Notes: a model not told the origin generated them from the letters alone. Positions 8,187 through 17,114 are shown, counted from the stretch's first letter. The stretch is DNA of 31,426 bases from Oceanospirillaceae bacterium UBA7410 (GCA_002470565.1 DKMQ01000058.1:11423-42848), one strand, 5' to 3'. Program-made: numbers and translations.

Positions 8187-9131
8187 ATGAACGAACAATT
8201 AAATACTCCAGAATGGCAAGTCATTGGCAAGTTGGTGGCTAGCATACAAGATGAGCAGCGTCGTTCTAGGCGTTGGGGTATTTTTTTTAAAAGCTTATTT
8301 TTTATTTTTATATTCAGCATTTTGATAATGGTGTTTTTTGACAATGACGCTGATACAAAACCACTTTCACAATCACATGTGGCTGTGGTGAATGTATTTG
8401 GACCTATTATGGCGGGCGCGCCAGCAAGCACGGACCACTTACTGCCTTCTTTGGAAAATGCGTTTGCTGCACCCAATGCCAAAGCAGTAGTGCTTAACAT
8501 TGATAGCCCAGGTGGCAGCCCGGTGCAAGCAGGAATCATATTTGATGAATTACAGCGCCTAAAGCAAGCTCACCCTGAAAAGCCACTCTATGCGATTATC
8601 GGTGATGTTGGTGCTTCTGGAGCTTATTATATTGCTGCTGCGGCAGATTTAATTTATGCAGACAAAGCTAGTACAGTAGGCTCTATTGGTGTGATTGGTA
8701 GTGGTTTTGGATTTGATCAGCTCATGGCTAAAGTGGGCGTTGAAAGGCGCACTTACACAGCAGGTGGTAATAAAGATTTCTTAGACCCGTTTTTACCACA
8801 AAAAGAAAATCATAAGGTTATGTTCCAACAGCTACTTGATGAAGTGCATCAGCAATTTATTTCTCAAGTAGAGTTGGGCAGGGGAGACAGGCTAGTGCCC
8901 CATAAAGATCTATATTCTGGTGCAGTGTTCCATGGTGCTCGTGCTGTAGAGTTGGGATTGATCGATGGCTTAGGTAGCTTGCATAGCGTTTCAAGGGATC
9001 AAATTGGCGTGGCTCACATCGTATTTTACTCACCTGAGAAAACTCCGTTTCAAGCTGTGGTTGACGAATTGGGAGTGCAGACAAAAACAGCCATTTCTTG
9101 GGGTTTGAATAAAGGCCTAATGATGCAATAA
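8187..9131 (+). CDS. SppA-like S49 signal peptide peptidase, short form
   Basis: The 314-residue protein has a cytoplasmic N-terminus, one membrane anchor at about residues 32-51, and a periplasmic S49 domain. The nucleophile is Ser144 in GDVGASGAYYIAAAAD, and the likely general base is Lys196 in AGGNKDFLDPF. The 52-residue gap equals that of B. subtilis SppA (Ser147/Lys199). This is the single-domain 36-kDa type rather than the duplicated E. coli SppA. It degrades cleaved signal peptides or membrane-protein fragments. The ribosome site is weak (AACAGG, eight bases before ATG). It lies before the yceD promoter, on the same strand. Confidence 0.9.
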   Translation: MNEQLNTPEWQVIGKLVASIQDEQRRSRRWGIFFKSLFFIFIFSILIMVFFDNDADTKPLSQSHVAVVNVFGPIMAGAPASTDHLLPSLENAFAAPNAKAVVLNIDSPGGSPVQAGIIFDELQRLKQAHPEKPLYAIIGDVGASGAYYIAAAADLIYADKASTVGSIGVIGSGFGFDQLMAKVGVERRTYTAGGNKDFLDPFLPQKENHKVMFQQLLDEVHQQFISQVELGRGDRLVPHKDLYSGAVFHGARAVELGLIDGLGSLHSVSRDQIGVAHIVFYSPEKTPFQAVVDELGVQTKTAISWGLNKGLMMQ

Positions 9132-9225
9132 ACCCTTGAAAACCGTGATATTTGCCTCATTTGACCTAAATACAAAGAAAAGTAGAAAATAAAGCAATTA
9201 ATTTGGCTTTTAACGGTATTTGGCT

Positions 9226-9254
9226 TTGACATAAGGCGGGGACATGAATATCAT
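9226..9254 (+). promoter_or_regulatory. Near-consensus sigma-70 promoter of the yceD-fab cluster
   Basis: A consensus -35 box TTGACA (9226-9231) is followed by a 17-base spacer and TATCAT (9249-9254, 5/6). The predicted start of transcription is about 9261-9263, at or two bases before the yceD ATG, so the transcript would be leaderless or nearly so. The match is the best in the window, but the location is unusual. Confidence 0.5.
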
Positions 9255-9270
9255 ATCGCGCCATGTTTGA
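9244..9270 (+). other. Eight-codon upstream ORF overlapping the yceD start
   Basis: ATG at 9244 opens a frame encoding MNIISRHV and stops with TGA at 9268-9270, eight bases past the A of the yceD ATG. AAGGCGGGG (9233-9241) is well placed for this ATG but is 26 bases from the yceD start, which has no Shine-Dalgarno site of its own. This would suit translational coupling, if transcription begins upstream. Confidence 0.3.
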
Positions 9271-9772
9271 CACAGAATTACCTCGTTTTTTAGACCCGCG
9301 CAAGCTATGCGATGGGCAGCAAACCATTACTGGTCAGGTTGATTTATCAACGTTAACCGGGTTTTGTAGCTACCTCCAATCTGACCAAGGTCAGGTAGAT
9401 GTGCAGTTGCATTTTTCTCGTGATAACGCCCATCGGCCTATCATTAGGGGTAAGGCTGAAATAAAAGGCGTACAAATTGGATGTCAGCGTTGTTTAGATG
9501 CGATAAGCATTGATATAATAGGTGACATGAACGTGGCCATAGTGCTCAACGAAGAGCAGGCGCAGAAGCTTCCAACTGAATATGATCCATGGTTGTTGGA
9601 AGATAAAAAGCTTGATATGCGTGAGCTTATTGACCACGAAATGATATTGAACATACCCATTGTGGCCTATCATTCAGATTGTGAAGTAGCAACTGAGTTT
9701 GGCCAAGAAGAAACCGTGCAGGAAAAGCCCAATCCGTTTGAAGGATTACAAGCTTTACTGCAAAAAGATTAG
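9263..9772 (+). CDS. yceD: YceD / DUF177 family protein
   Basis: The 169-residue protein matches the YceD layout: an N-terminal ELPRFLDPRKL segment, the CQRC pair (conserved CxRC), LPTEYDPW, an acidic middle DMRELIDHEMILNIPIV, and a C-terminal KPNPFEGLQALLQKD. YceD homologues are linked to 23S rRNA accumulation and are almost always encoded immediately before rpmF, as here (24 bases). The ATG at 9263 agrees with the family N-terminus but lacks a ribosome-binding site. A strong promoter and an overlapping mini-ORF cover the start. A later start would remove the conserved N-terminal segment. Confidence 0.92.
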   Translation: MFDTELPRFLDPRKLCDGQQTITGQVDLSTLTGFCSYLQSDQGQVDVQLHFSRDNAHRPIIRGKAEIKGVQIGCQRCLDAISIDIIGDMNVAIVLNEEQAQKLPTEYDPWLLEDKKLDMRELIDHEMILNIPIVAYHSDCEVATEFGQEETVQEKPNPFEGLQALLQKD

Positions 9773-9796
9773 TTTACCAATTAGGAGTTTTTAGTC

Positions 9797-9976
9797 ATGG
9801 CTGTACAAAAGAACAAAGTAACCCGTTCCAGGCGTGGGCAGCGTCGTTCACACGATGCTCTAGGCACTGCTACTCTTTCAGTAGATTCTACTACTGGTGA
9901 AACTCACCGTCGTCACCATGTAACTGCCGATGGCTTTTACAAAGGACGTCAGGTAGTTAACCAAGACGCCGAGTAG
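9797..9976 (+). CDS. rpmF: 50S ribosomal protein L32
   Basis: A 59-codon frame begins [20 protein letters not shown] and continues through [19 protein letters not shown], the characteristic basic, histidine-rich L32 sequence. It is close to the E. coli length of 57. Like the E. coli protein, it lacks the zinc-binding cysteines found in some L32 proteins. TAGGAG (9782-9787) precedes the ATG by about nine bases. L32 is a late-assembling component of the large ribosomal subunit. The position between yceD and plsX is the conserved gammaproteobacterial arrangement. Confidence 0.97.
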   Translation: MAVQKNKVTRSRRGQRRSHDALGTATLSVDSTTGETHRRHHVTADGFYKGRQVVNQDAE

Positions 9977-9977
9977 T

Positions 9978-10979
9978 TTGTCGTCGTATTACACCTTAGC
10001 ACTTGATGCTATGGGTGGGGACCTAGGTCCCGCCACTAGCCTCGAGGCAGCATTAGCTAGCCTCGAGCGCCATCCTCTCTTAACCCTTTTTTGGGTTGGT
10101 CCTGAGGCTATACTTGCACCTCTAATCGATGCAGTATCCAACGCACAGGCACCACTTTTAAAACGACTACACTTTATTGACGCACCCCAAATCGTGGAAA
10201 AAACCGATGATTTGATGGTCATCTTACGTCAAAAACAAAACTCATCGATGTATCTTGCTTTAGCCCTAGTAGCGCAAGGTAGAGCTAATGCGTGTATTAG
10301 TGGTGGTAGTTCAGCAGCGCTAATGGCCTTAAGCCGACATCTTATAAAAATGCTGCCAGGTTATGAAAGGCCTGCATTTGCAAGTCATATACCCACTCAA
10401 AAAGGCATCTGTCTAGTGCTTGATATGGGGGCTAACCTTAGCTCTACTGGCCAGCAATTATATCAATTTGGTTTGTTGGGCCAAGCCCTAGAATCCAGCT
10501 TGCAACACAAGCCTGATGTTACTTTAAGACTTTTGAACATTGCTACTGAGACTGGCACTGGGCAATCTCAGGTGCAAGAAGCTCACGTTTTACTAGAAGC
10601 AGATCCAAAGCTTAATTATTTGGGTTATATTGAGCCCCAAGAAGTGTTTGATGGGCAAGCAAGCGTTGTTGTTTGTGATGGCTATGCGGGCAATATTTTG
10701 ATTAAATCAGCTGAAGGTGTCAGCAATATGTTGGCTCATGGGTTTATGGCTAGTTTAGCTAACAGCGAATTAACGCCCTCACAATCACAAACAGTCATGC
10801 AAGACTGGCAATTTCAGTTTGATCCAGATCGCTTAAATGGCGCATTTTTATTAGGTTTGCAGGGTTTGGTCGTTAAATCTCATGGCTATGCCAACGCAAG
10901 GGCTTTGCAGTTTGCTATTGAAGCAACCCAAGATTATGTTGAAATGCAGCTTGCACAAAGGCTGCAGGACGATGAATAA
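9978..10979 (+). CDS. plsX: Phosphate acyltransferase PlsX
   Basis: The 333-residue protein begins YTLALDAMGGDLGP, the PlsX N-terminus. It retains SSMYLALALVAQGRANACISGGSSAALMAL, LDMGAN, VVCDGYAGNILIKSAEG and LLGLQGLVVKSHG. PlsX converts acyl-ACP to acyl-phosphate for phospholipid synthesis. The start must be TTG at 9978: the family N-terminal strand lies upstream of the first ATG (10011), and no other start fits between it and rpmF. The TTG follows the rpmF stop after one base and has no clear ribosome site, so coupling to rpmF translation is likely. It is somewhat shorter than E. coli PlsX (356), mostly at the C-terminus. Confidence 0.95.
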   Translation: MSSYYTLALDAMGGDLGPATSLEAALASLERHPLLTLFWVGPEAILAPLIDAVSNAQAPLLKRLHFIDAPQIVEKTDDLMVILRQKQNSSMYLALALVAQGRANACISGGSSAALMALSRHLIKMLPGYERPAFASHIPTQKGICLVLDMGANLSSTGQQLYQFGLLGQALESSLQHKPDVTLRLLNIATETGTGQSQVQEAHVLLEADPKLNYLGYIEPQEVFDGQASVVVCDGYAGNILIKSAEGVSNMLAHGFMASLANSELTPSQSQTVMQDWQFQFDPDRLNGAFLLGLQGLVVKSHGYANARALQFAIEATQDYVEMQLAQRLQDDE

Positions 10980-11020
10980 ATTCACACTTATATTTATAGT
11001 TTACTTAAAGAGGCACTGTA

Positions 11021-11953
11021 ATGAAGGCTGATATTGCATTTGTATTTCCTGGACAAGGCTCCCAAAGTGTTGGCATGTTGGCCGAATTAGGTGCAGTGCA
11101 TCCAATAGTGATTGAAACCTTTGCAGAAGCTAGCAGTGCTTTAGGCTATGATTTATGGCATTTAGTGCAGCATGACAATGATGGGCAGTTAAACCAAACG
11201 CACATTACTCAACCTGCATTACTAGCCTCCAGTGTGGCTTTGTGGCGTTTATGGTTGCAACAAGGCGGCGTCACTCCCACGGTTTTAGCAGGGCATAGTT
11301 TAGGTGAGTATTCGGCTTTAGTTTGCGCTGGTGCCTTAGACTTTTCTGATGCTTTAAAGTTGGTAGAAGCTCGAGGTCACTTCATGCAAGCAGCAGTGCC
11401 GCCTGGAGAGGGAGCTATGGCAGCTATTATTGGTCTAGATAACGCTGCTATTGCTTTTGCCTGCCAACAAAGCGCTCATGGTGAAGTTGTGGCGCCTGTG
11501 AACTATAATTCACCAGGACAAGTGGTTATTGCTGGTTCTTCAGCTGCTGTTGAGCGCGCAATGACCGCTTGTAAAGATGCTGGAGCTAAACGTGCTTTAC
11601 CTTTGCCTGTAAGCGTACCTTCTCATTGTGCCTTAATGCTTCCTGCCGCTGATAAACTAAGCGCTATGCTAAAGGGTATAGATATTAAAACCCCTGCAAT
11701 ACCTGTAGTACAAAATGTAGGCGCTACTGTAGCCACTTCTAGTGAATCTATTGCTAGTAATCTTGTTGCGCAATTACATCAACCTGTATTATGGACACAA
11801 TGTATAGAGGCTATTGCAGATAGTGGTGCAAACCTTGTGATAGAATGTGGGCCAGGTAAAGTTTTAAATGGACTAACAAAACGTATTAATAAGACGTTAC
11901 AATCTGCGTCTATTAATGATGCTGCGTCACTTGCAGCCACACTAGAACACTAA
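11021..11953 (+). CDS. fabD: Malonyl-CoA:ACP transacylase
   Basis: The 310-residue protein has FVFPGQGSQSVGML (residues 7-20), the nucleophile Ser93 in GHSLGEYSALV, Arg118 and His202 in VPSHCALM, one residue offset from E. coli FabD (Ser92, His201). It loads malonyl groups from CoA onto ACP. AGAGG lies seven bases before the ATG. The preceding plsX and following fabG are the canonical neighbours. In some gammaproteobacteria fabH lies between plsX and fabD. It is absent here, so the FabH step must be encoded elsewhere. Confidence 0.97.
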   Translation: MKADIAFVFPGQGSQSVGMLAELGAVHPIVIETFAEASSALGYDLWHLVQHDNDGQLNQTHITQPALLASSVALWRLWLQQGGVTPTVLAGHSLGEYSALVCAGALDFSDALKLVEARGHFMQAAVPPGEGAMAAIIGLDNAAIAFACQQSAHGEVVAPVNYNSPGQVVIAGSSAAVERAMTACKDAGAKRALPLPVSVPSHCALMLPAADKLSAMLKGIDIKTPAIPVVQNVGATVATSSESIASNLVAQLHQPVLWTQCIEAIADSGANLVIECGPGKVLNGLTKRINKTLQSASINDAASLAATLEH

Positions 11954-11966
11954 GACGGATTAAATT

Positions 11967-12713
11967 ATGTTGGCAATTGATGGCAAAATAGCATTGGTGA
12001 CAGGCGCTACCAGAGGTATTGGTAAGGCCATTGCTTTGCAGCTAGCTTCTCAAGGTGCAATTGTTATAGGCACTGCTACATCACTAACAGGTGCTACCGC
12101 AATTACTGATGCCCTAGCAGAAGTAGGCAACGCTGGCACTGGAATGGTACTTAACGTATCTGATGCAGATTCAGTAGCAGATACGCTAAAGGCGATTGTT
12201 GAAACCTACGGCGCGCCTAGCATTTTGGTGAATAATGCAGGTATTACCCGCGACAACCTTTTAATGCGTATGAAAAACGACGAATGGGATGATGTCGTTA
12301 ATACCAACATGAGCTCTATTTTTCGTATGGCCAAAGGTTGCTTGAGAGGCATGACCAAAGCGCGCTGGGGGCGAGTTATTAATATCAGCTCTGTAGTAGG
12401 CTCTATGGGCAATATGGGTCAAGCTAACTATGCAGCGGCCAAAGCCGGTGTTGAAGGGTTTAGCCGTGCAATGGCGCGTGAAGTGGCATCGCGTAATATT
12501 ACGGTTAATTCTATTGCTCCAGGTTTTATTGCAACAGATATGACAGCAGCACTTGGAGAAGAGCAAAAAGACACGTTACGTACTCAAATTCCACTACAGC
12601 GCTTGGGTACTCCAGAAGATATCGCTCAATTAGTTGGCTTTTTAGCAAGTGATGCTGGAGCATACATTACCGGTGAAACAATCCATGTCAATGGTGGTAT
12701 GTATATGAGCTAA
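11967..12713 (+). CDS. fabG: 3-oxoacyl-ACP reductase
   Basis: This 248-residue classical SDR has TGATRGIGKAIA (residues 12-23) and NNAGITRDNLLMRM (89-102). The catalytic Ser142, Tyr155 and Lys159 have the E. coli FabG 13-residue Ser-Tyr spacing. The C-terminus GETIHVNGGMYM is typical. It reduces 3-oxoacyl-ACP with NADPH in each elongation cycle. It follows fabD by 13 bases with GACGGA upstream of the ATG. The separate SDR at 2663-3415 differs in its cofactor loop and context, so the two are not redundant copies. Confidence 0.97.
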   Translation: MLAIDGKIALVTGATRGIGKAIALQLASQGAIVIGTATSLTGATAITDALAEVGNAGTGMVLNVSDADSVADTLKAIVETYGAPSILVNNAGITRDNLLMRMKNDEWDDVVNTNMSSIFRMAKGCLRGMTKARWGRVINISSVVGSMGNMGQANYAAAKAGVEGFSRAMAREVASRNITVNSIAPGFIATDMTAALGEEQKDTLRTQIPLQRLGTPEDIAQLVGFLASDAGAYITGETIHVNGGMYMS

Positions 12714-12777
12714 ACCTAAAGGTTTAGCATTTAGTCGTATTAAGTACTATTGAGTGCGTATATTATTTGTATGAGGG

Positions 12778-12805
12778 TTGCTTTTTTGCCTGATTTGTAG
12801 ATAAT
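12778..12805 (+). promoter_or_regulatory. Possible acpP promoter
   Basis: GATAAT (12800-12805, 5/6) is preceded by a poor -35 TTGCTT (12778-12783) with a 16-base spacer. The 214-base fabG-acpP gap is much longer than others in the cluster, and acpP often has its own promoter there because ACP is needed in great excess. Support from sequence alone is modest. Confidence 0.35.
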
Positions 12806-12927
12806 AGCGTCACTCTATACTGAGTAGAAAATAGAATAAAGTTGCGGAATTCTCCGTCCACTGTTTTCTAGCACATTCGTTAACATTTTTAATGTTAGCG
12901 GCGTATAAGAACCCATTAGGAAAAACT

Positions 12928-13158
12928 ATGAGTATTGTAGATCGCGTTAAAAAAATTGTTGCTGAGCAACTTGGTGTTAAAGCAGAAGAAGTGACTAATA
13001 GTGCTTCATTCGTTGATGACCTAGGCGCCGATTCTTTGGACACTGTAGAGCTAGTAATGGCTTTGGAAGAAGAATTTGAGACTGAGATTCCAGACGAAGA
13101 AGCTGAGAAAATCACCACTGTTCAAGCTGCAATCGATTACGTCAATGCTAACCAATAG
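12928..13158 (+). CDS. acpP: Acyl carrier protein
   Basis: The 76-residue acidic protein is nearly identical in pattern to E. coli AcpP, with the phosphopantetheine attachment site Ser36 in [20 protein letters not shown] and the helix-III segment [16 protein letters not shown]. The ATG at 12928 is preceded by AGG seven bases upstream. An in-frame upstream start at 12892 would add 12 residues not found in the family. ACP carries the growing acyl chain for FabF, FabG and PlsX, encoded alongside. A strong terminator follows, so acpP is probably transcribed at high level and partly separately from fabF. Confidence 0.98.
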   Translation: MSIVDRVKKIVAEQLGVKAEEVTNSASFVDDLGADSLDTVELVMALEEEFETEIPDEEAEKITTVQAAIDYVNANQ

Positions 13159-13190
13159 TTAGCTTAGATTTTGTACTTCGAATTGAAGTT

Positions 13191-13222
13191 AGAAAAGCCG
13201 CGCCATTTGGTGCGGCTTTTCT
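13191..13222 (+). terminator. Rho-independent terminator after acpP
   Basis: AGAAAAGCCGC (13191-13201) pairs with GCGGCTTTTCT (13212-13222). Three further pairs close an ATTT tetraloop, giving a 14-bp stem with a GC core and an A/T base. The T-run at the 3' arm completes an intrinsic terminator 33 bases after the acpP stop. The mirror A-run would allow bidirectional action. Confidence 0.85.
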
Positions 13223-13247
13223 GCATCTGAAGCTTTAAAAAGCTGGC

Positions 13248-13276
13248 TTGATGACGTAAAATTGTTGTCATAAAAG
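13248..13276 (+). promoter_or_regulatory. Possible fabF promoter
   Basis: TTGATG (13248-13253) and TAAAAG (13271-13276) are each 4/6 matches with a 17-base spacer. The site lies between the acpP terminator and the fabF ATG, where a promoter is expected if termination is efficient. Confidence 0.3.
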
Positions 13277-13323
13277 TATTGCTTGTGCATTAAGTGCAGG
13301 TTATTCATTTCAAGGAGAATCAA

Positions 13324-14562
13324 ATGACTCGTAAGCGCGTTGTAGTTACTGGCATGGGCATGTTAACACCTATTGGTAACACTATGGACGAGACGTGGAG
13401 CAACATACTGGCTGCAAAAAGTGGTATGGCAAACATTACTCATTTTGATACTCAAGGTTTTGGCACTCATTTTTCAGCAGGCCTTAAAGACTTTGACCTT
13501 AGTAACTACTTGCCGCCAAAAGAAGGCAAGAAAATGGACCTGTTTATTCAGTATGGAATGGCTGCAGGCATCCAAGCGATTAAGGATGCTAATTTAGAGG
13601 TGACCGAGGAAAACGCAGACCGAATAGGCGTAGCAATTGGTTCTGGAATTGGGGGCTTACCTTTGATCGAAAAATGCCACAATGCCTTAAACAAAAGTGG
13701 CCCTCGTCGTATTTCACCATTTTTTGTTCCAGGCAGCATTATTAATATGATTTCTGGCAACTTGTCGATTATGTTTGGCTTACGTGGCCCTAATATCGCT
13801 ATTACCACAGCCTGCACCACTGGCACTCACAATATTGGTGCTTCTGCACGTATGATTGCCTATGGCGATGCTGATGTGATGGTATGTGGTGGCGCAGAAA
13901 TGGCAACTACTCCACTAGGCTTAGGTGGCTTTGGTGCAGCTCGCGCATTATCTACGCGTAATGATGCCCCTGAATTGGCGAGTCGCCCTTGGGATCAAGA
14001 TCGCGATGGTTTTGTATTAGGCGATGGCGCTGGTGTTATGGTATTAGAAGAATACGAATCAGCCAAAGCACGCGGCGCTCGAATTTATGCAGAGCTTACA
14101 GGTTTTGGTATGAGTGGTGATGCCTTCCATATGACTTCGCCACCAGAAGATGGCCGAGGTGCTGCTGCATCAATGCGTAATGCAATGAAAGATGCGGGTT
14201 TAAACGGTGATGATATTCAATATATCAATGCTCACGGCACCTCAACTCCTGCAGGAGACATTGCTGAGTCTAATGCTGCAAAGCTAGTTTTAGGCAGTGC
14301 TTCAGAAAATGTCCGCATGAGCTCAACTAAGTCAATGATTGGACACTTACTTGGCGCTGCAGGCGCTGTGGAAGCGATTTTTTCAGTATTGGCTATTAGA
14401 GATCAGGTTGCACCTCCTACCATAAATTTAGACAATCCCTCATCAGGGTGTGACCTTAACTATGTAGCGCATCAGCCACAAGAAGCTAGGATTCAATCAG
14501 CCATGTCCAACTCATTTGGTTTTGGTGGCACCAACGGTACGTTAATTTTTACGAAGATTTAA
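13324..14562 (+). CDS. fabF: 3-oxoacyl-ACP synthase II
   Basis: From the ATG at 13324 the protein is 412 residues. It carries Cys164 ([10 protein letters not shown]), His304 ([11 protein letters not shown]), Lys336 and His341 ([14 protein letters not shown]) at exactly the E. coli FabF positions. AAGGAG at 13312-13317 gives ideal spacing; an in-frame upstream GTG at 13294 would add ten residues and shift this numbering. FabF condenses acyl-ACP with malonyl-ACP. The C-terminal [14 protein letters not shown] closes the thiolase fold. It lies after the acpP terminator with a 165-base leader, suggesting its own promoter. Confidence 0.97.
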   Translation: MTRKRVVVTGMGMLTPIGNTMDETWSNILAAKSGMANITHFDTQGFGTHFSAGLKDFDLSNYLPPKEGKKMDLFIQYGMAAGIQAIKDANLEVTEENADRIGVAIGSGIGGLPLIEKCHNALNKSGPRRISPFFVPGSIINMISGNLSIMFGLRGPNIAITTACTTGTHNIGASARMIAYGDADVMVCGGAEMATTPLGLGGFGAARALSTRNDAPELASRPWDQDRDGFVLGDGAGVMVLEEYESAKARGARIYAELTGFGMSGDAFHMTSPPEDGRGAAASMRNAMKDAGLNGDDIQYINAHGTSTPAGDIAESNAAKLVLGSASENVRMSSTKSMIGHLLGAAGAVEAIFSVLAIRDQVAPPTINLDNPSSGCDLNYVAHQPQEARIQSAMSNSFGFGGTNGTLIFTKI

Positions 14563-14583
14563 TCATCACATGAGGCTGGCACT

Positions 14584-15465
14584 ATGGATTCAATAACCTT
14601 AGTAAATGGCCGGCCATCAGTTATGGTGGATGCTCTTGATAGAGGTCTGGCTTACGGGGATGGATTATTTGAAACCATTGCTTTAGTACAAGGCCAAGTG
14701 CAGCTTTGGCAAGCTCATAAACAGCGCTTAATAGCTGGCCTTATAAGCTTAGGCATTGTGCTTGATAAAGCTTATGCTGAAGTTTTGCTCGATACCATTG
14801 CTGTAGAATTAAAAGCTGCCTATGTATTATTTGATCGCCCTGAAGGGGTAATTAAAATCACTGTGACCAGAGGCATTGGAGGGCGTGGCTACGCAGCTCC
14901 AGCATCACCTATACTCACACGTATTATTTCTATTATGCCATGGCCCAAAGGGCGCGAGCTTCTGTCTAGTAAGGGAGTGAGTGTGGGTTTATGTCAGCAC
15001 CGTTGGTCTCACAACACAGCTTTAGCGGGTATTAAACATCTCAATCGGTTAGATCAAGTGTTGGCTAGAAGTGAATGGTTTGATGAGTCTACCCATGAGG
15101 GCATTATGCTTAACCAAGATGGTGGGGTGGTGTCTGGTGCTATGAGCAATATTTTCATAGAAGTTGATGGAATGCTTATCACCCCAGAGCTTGACCAGTG
15201 CGGAATCAAAGGCACTATGGCCCAGCATATAAGTGCCATGGCTCAAAACTTTGGCATTAATGTGTTACAGCAACCTGTGTCCTTACATGAGCTGATGAAG
15301 GCTGACGCGGTATTAATGACCAATAGCATTAATGGTATTTGGCCTGTTGTAGCTTTGTCAGCTGATGTTTGCACACAATGGCCCATTTCTAAGCTTACTA
15401 TTATATTACAAAAAGCTCTTGCCAAAGACTTATCCCATCAAACTCAGGTGTCCGACGTATGCTAA
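14584..15465 (+). CDS. pabC: Aminodeoxychorismate lyase
   Basis: This 293-residue fold-type IV PLP enzyme has DRGLAYGDGLFETIAL (residues 19-34) and the PLP lysine Lys151 in AGIKHLNRLDQVLAR. The downstream MLNQDGGVVSGAMSNIFIEVDG is also typical. The enzyme releases pyruvate from 4-amino-4-deoxychorismate to give p-aminobenzoate for folate. Branched-chain aminotransferases share the fold, but the shorter length and the position between fabF and mltG point to PabC. GAGG lies about nine bases before the ATG. The stop overlaps mltG by seven bases. Confidence 0.93.
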   Translation: MDSITLVNGRPSVMVDALDRGLAYGDGLFETIALVQGQVQLWQAHKQRLIAGLISLGIVLDKAYAEVLLDTIAVELKAAYVLFDRPEGVIKITVTRGIGGRGYAAPASPILTRIISIMPWPKGRELLSSKGVSVGLCQHRWSHNTALAGIKHLNRLDQVLARSEWFDESTHEGIMLNQDGGVVSGAMSNIFIEVDGMLITPELDQCGIKGTMAQHISAMAQNFGINVLQQPVSLHELMKADAVLMTNSINGIWPVVALSADVCTQWPISKLTIILQKALAKDLSHQTQVSDVC

Positions 15466-16463
15466 AGAAGGCCTGGCTCTGGGGATTTATTGTCGTGATT
15501 TTAGTGATGTCATTAATCACCTATGGCGCTTTTAGACAAGCCTATGTATGGCTGTATGATGCTATCCCGATAACAGAGCCTAAGTTAGTCACTATAACGT
15601 CCGGCTCAGGCGTTGGGGAGATTAGTACTCAATTATTTAAAGCAGGGGTAATATCCCATGCGGCTAGTTTTAAATATTATGCAAAGTGGCGTCAGCTAGA
15701 TCGACATATAAAGGCTGGCGAATACCAGTTTAGTGGCCCCATCAATAGTGTTGAGGTCTTGGCACAATTGGTTGAAGGAAAGGTTTTAGAATATCAATTT
15801 ACTGTTCCAGAAGGGCTAACATATAAAGACTTTATTGCTCGTTTAACAAGTCACCAAGCCATGCAACATAAACGTGTGCCCAATGCACAGCAATGGCTTA
15901 AAAACTTTCACAGCCGCTGGGATCACCCAGAGGGGTTATTATTTCCTTCAACCTATCGTTTTGCAAAGCATAACGTACCCGAAGATATTATAAAGCAGGC
16001 CTATTTAAAACAAATTCAAATACTGCAATCCTCTTGGGCTAATAGAGCAGAAGATTTACCTTACAAGACGCCTTATGAGGCACTTATTATGGCTTCAATT
16101 ATTGAAAAAGAAACAGGTTTAGCGAGCGAGCGAGCTACCATTGCTGGTGTTTTTGTTAGACGTTTACAAAAGGGTATGAAGTTACAAACTGACCCCACTG
16201 TAATTTATGGTATGGGTGAAGACTTTAAAGGTAATATTCGTCGTACAGACTTAACCACTGATACACCATACAATACCTATGTACATAAAGGTCTGCCTCC
16301 TACTCCAATTGCACTACCGGGGCGTGCGGCAATAGAAGCTGCGTTGCATCCAGAGGAAGGCTTGAGTCTGTTTTTTGTGTCCAAAGGTGATGGTAGCCAT
16401 GCATTTTCGGACACATACCCACAACACCTTAATAATGTACGCAAATACCAGCTAAACCAGTAA
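15459..16463 (+). CDS. mltG: Endolytic murein transglycosylase MltG
   Basis: The 334-residue protein has one N-terminal membrane anchor (about residues 7-25), a LysM-like region (about 43-110) and the YceG catalytic domain. Catalytic Glu216 lies in MASIIEKETG and is followed by SERATIAGVFVRRLQKGMKLQTDP. The enzyme cuts nascent glycan strands in the periplasm and may set their length. The ATG overlaps the pabC stop (ATGCTAA), and AGGTG lies eight bases upstream inside pabC, a coupled arrangement. C-terminal YNTYVHKGLPPTPIALPG is the conserved substrate-binding segment. Confidence 0.95.
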   Translation: MLKKAWLWGFIVVILVMSLITYGAFRQAYVWLYDAIPITEPKLVTITSGSGVGEISTQLFKAGVISHAASFKYYAKWRQLDRHIKAGEYQFSGPINSVEVLAQLVEGKVLEYQFTVPEGLTYKDFIARLTSHQAMQHKRVPNAQQWLKNFHSRWDHPEGLLFPSTYRFAKHNVPEDIIKQAYLKQIQILQSSWANRAEDLPYKTPYEALIMASIIEKETGLASERATIAGVFVRRLQKGMKLQTDPTVIYGMGEDFKGNIRRTDLTTDTPYNTYVHKGLPPTPIALPGRAAIEAALHPEEGLSLFFVSKGDGSHAFSDTYPQHLNNVRKYQLNQ

Positions 16464-16472
16464 GAGATTTCC

Positions 16473-17114
16473 ATGACTCCATCATTTATATCCATTGAAG
16501 GCGGCGAAGGTGCTGGAAAGTCCACAAGCATTGAGTATATCAAGGGTAAAATTGAATCCTTTGGTATTGAATGCTTGGTTACCCGTGAGCCGGGCGGCAC
16601 ACCCATGGCAGAAGACATAAGGCAGCTGCTTTTGCAGCATCGGGATGAAGTAGTAGACCCATATACAGAGCTTTTGTTGATGTTTGCCTCACGCCGCCAA
16701 CATGTAGAAAATGTTATACGGCCTGCATTAGCTTCTGGAAAGTGGGTGATTTGTGACCGTTTTACAGATGCTTCTTTTGCCTATCAAGGGTTTGGCAGAG
16801 GTTTAGATAAAGACTTTATAACTAGCCTAAAGCATTTTGTACACGGCGATCTTAATCCTACCATGACCTTTTTGTTTGACCTTGATATTGAAATAGGCAT
16901 GGCAAGGGCAGGCAAGCGTGCGAACTTTGACCGAATTGAAACCGAAGCTATGAGTTTCTTTGAACGAGTCAGGCAAGGCTACTTAACTCAAGCTAGGGCC
17001 GAACCTGATAGGTACCGCATTGTTGATGCATCACAATCTATAGAGGCCGTACAACATCAGCTGGACCTTTTTCTTACACCTTTATTGACTCTTAGAGGCT
17101 TGGCTAATGAGTGA
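16473..17114 (+). CDS. tmk: Thymidylate kinase
   Basis: The 213-residue kinase has the P-loop IEGGEGAGKST (residues 8-18), REPGGTPMAE (38-47), the DRF element (95-97) in CDRFTDASFAYQGFGRG, and a LID region with RAGKRANFDRIE. It phosphorylates dTMP to dTDP. The arginine-containing LID matches the E. coli-type enzyme, in which the catalytic arginine sits in the LID rather than the P-loop. It follows mltG by nine bases and overlaps holB by eight. Confidence 0.97.
   Translation: MTPSFISIEGGEGAGKSTSIEYIKGKIESFGIECLVTREPGGTPMAEDIRQLLLQHRDEVVDPYTELLLMFASRRQHVENVIRPALASGKWVICDRFTDASFAYQGFGRGLDKDFITSLKHFVHGDLNPTMTFLFDLDIEIGMARAGKRANFDRIETEAMSFFERVRQGYLTQARAEPDRYRIVDASQSIEAVQHQLDLFLTPLLTLRGLANE

Noticed and set aside
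13373..13597. 74-codon frame on the plus strand inside fabF
   Set aside because: Out of frame with fabF, whose catalytic residues fall at the E. coli positions; no ribosome site or motif.
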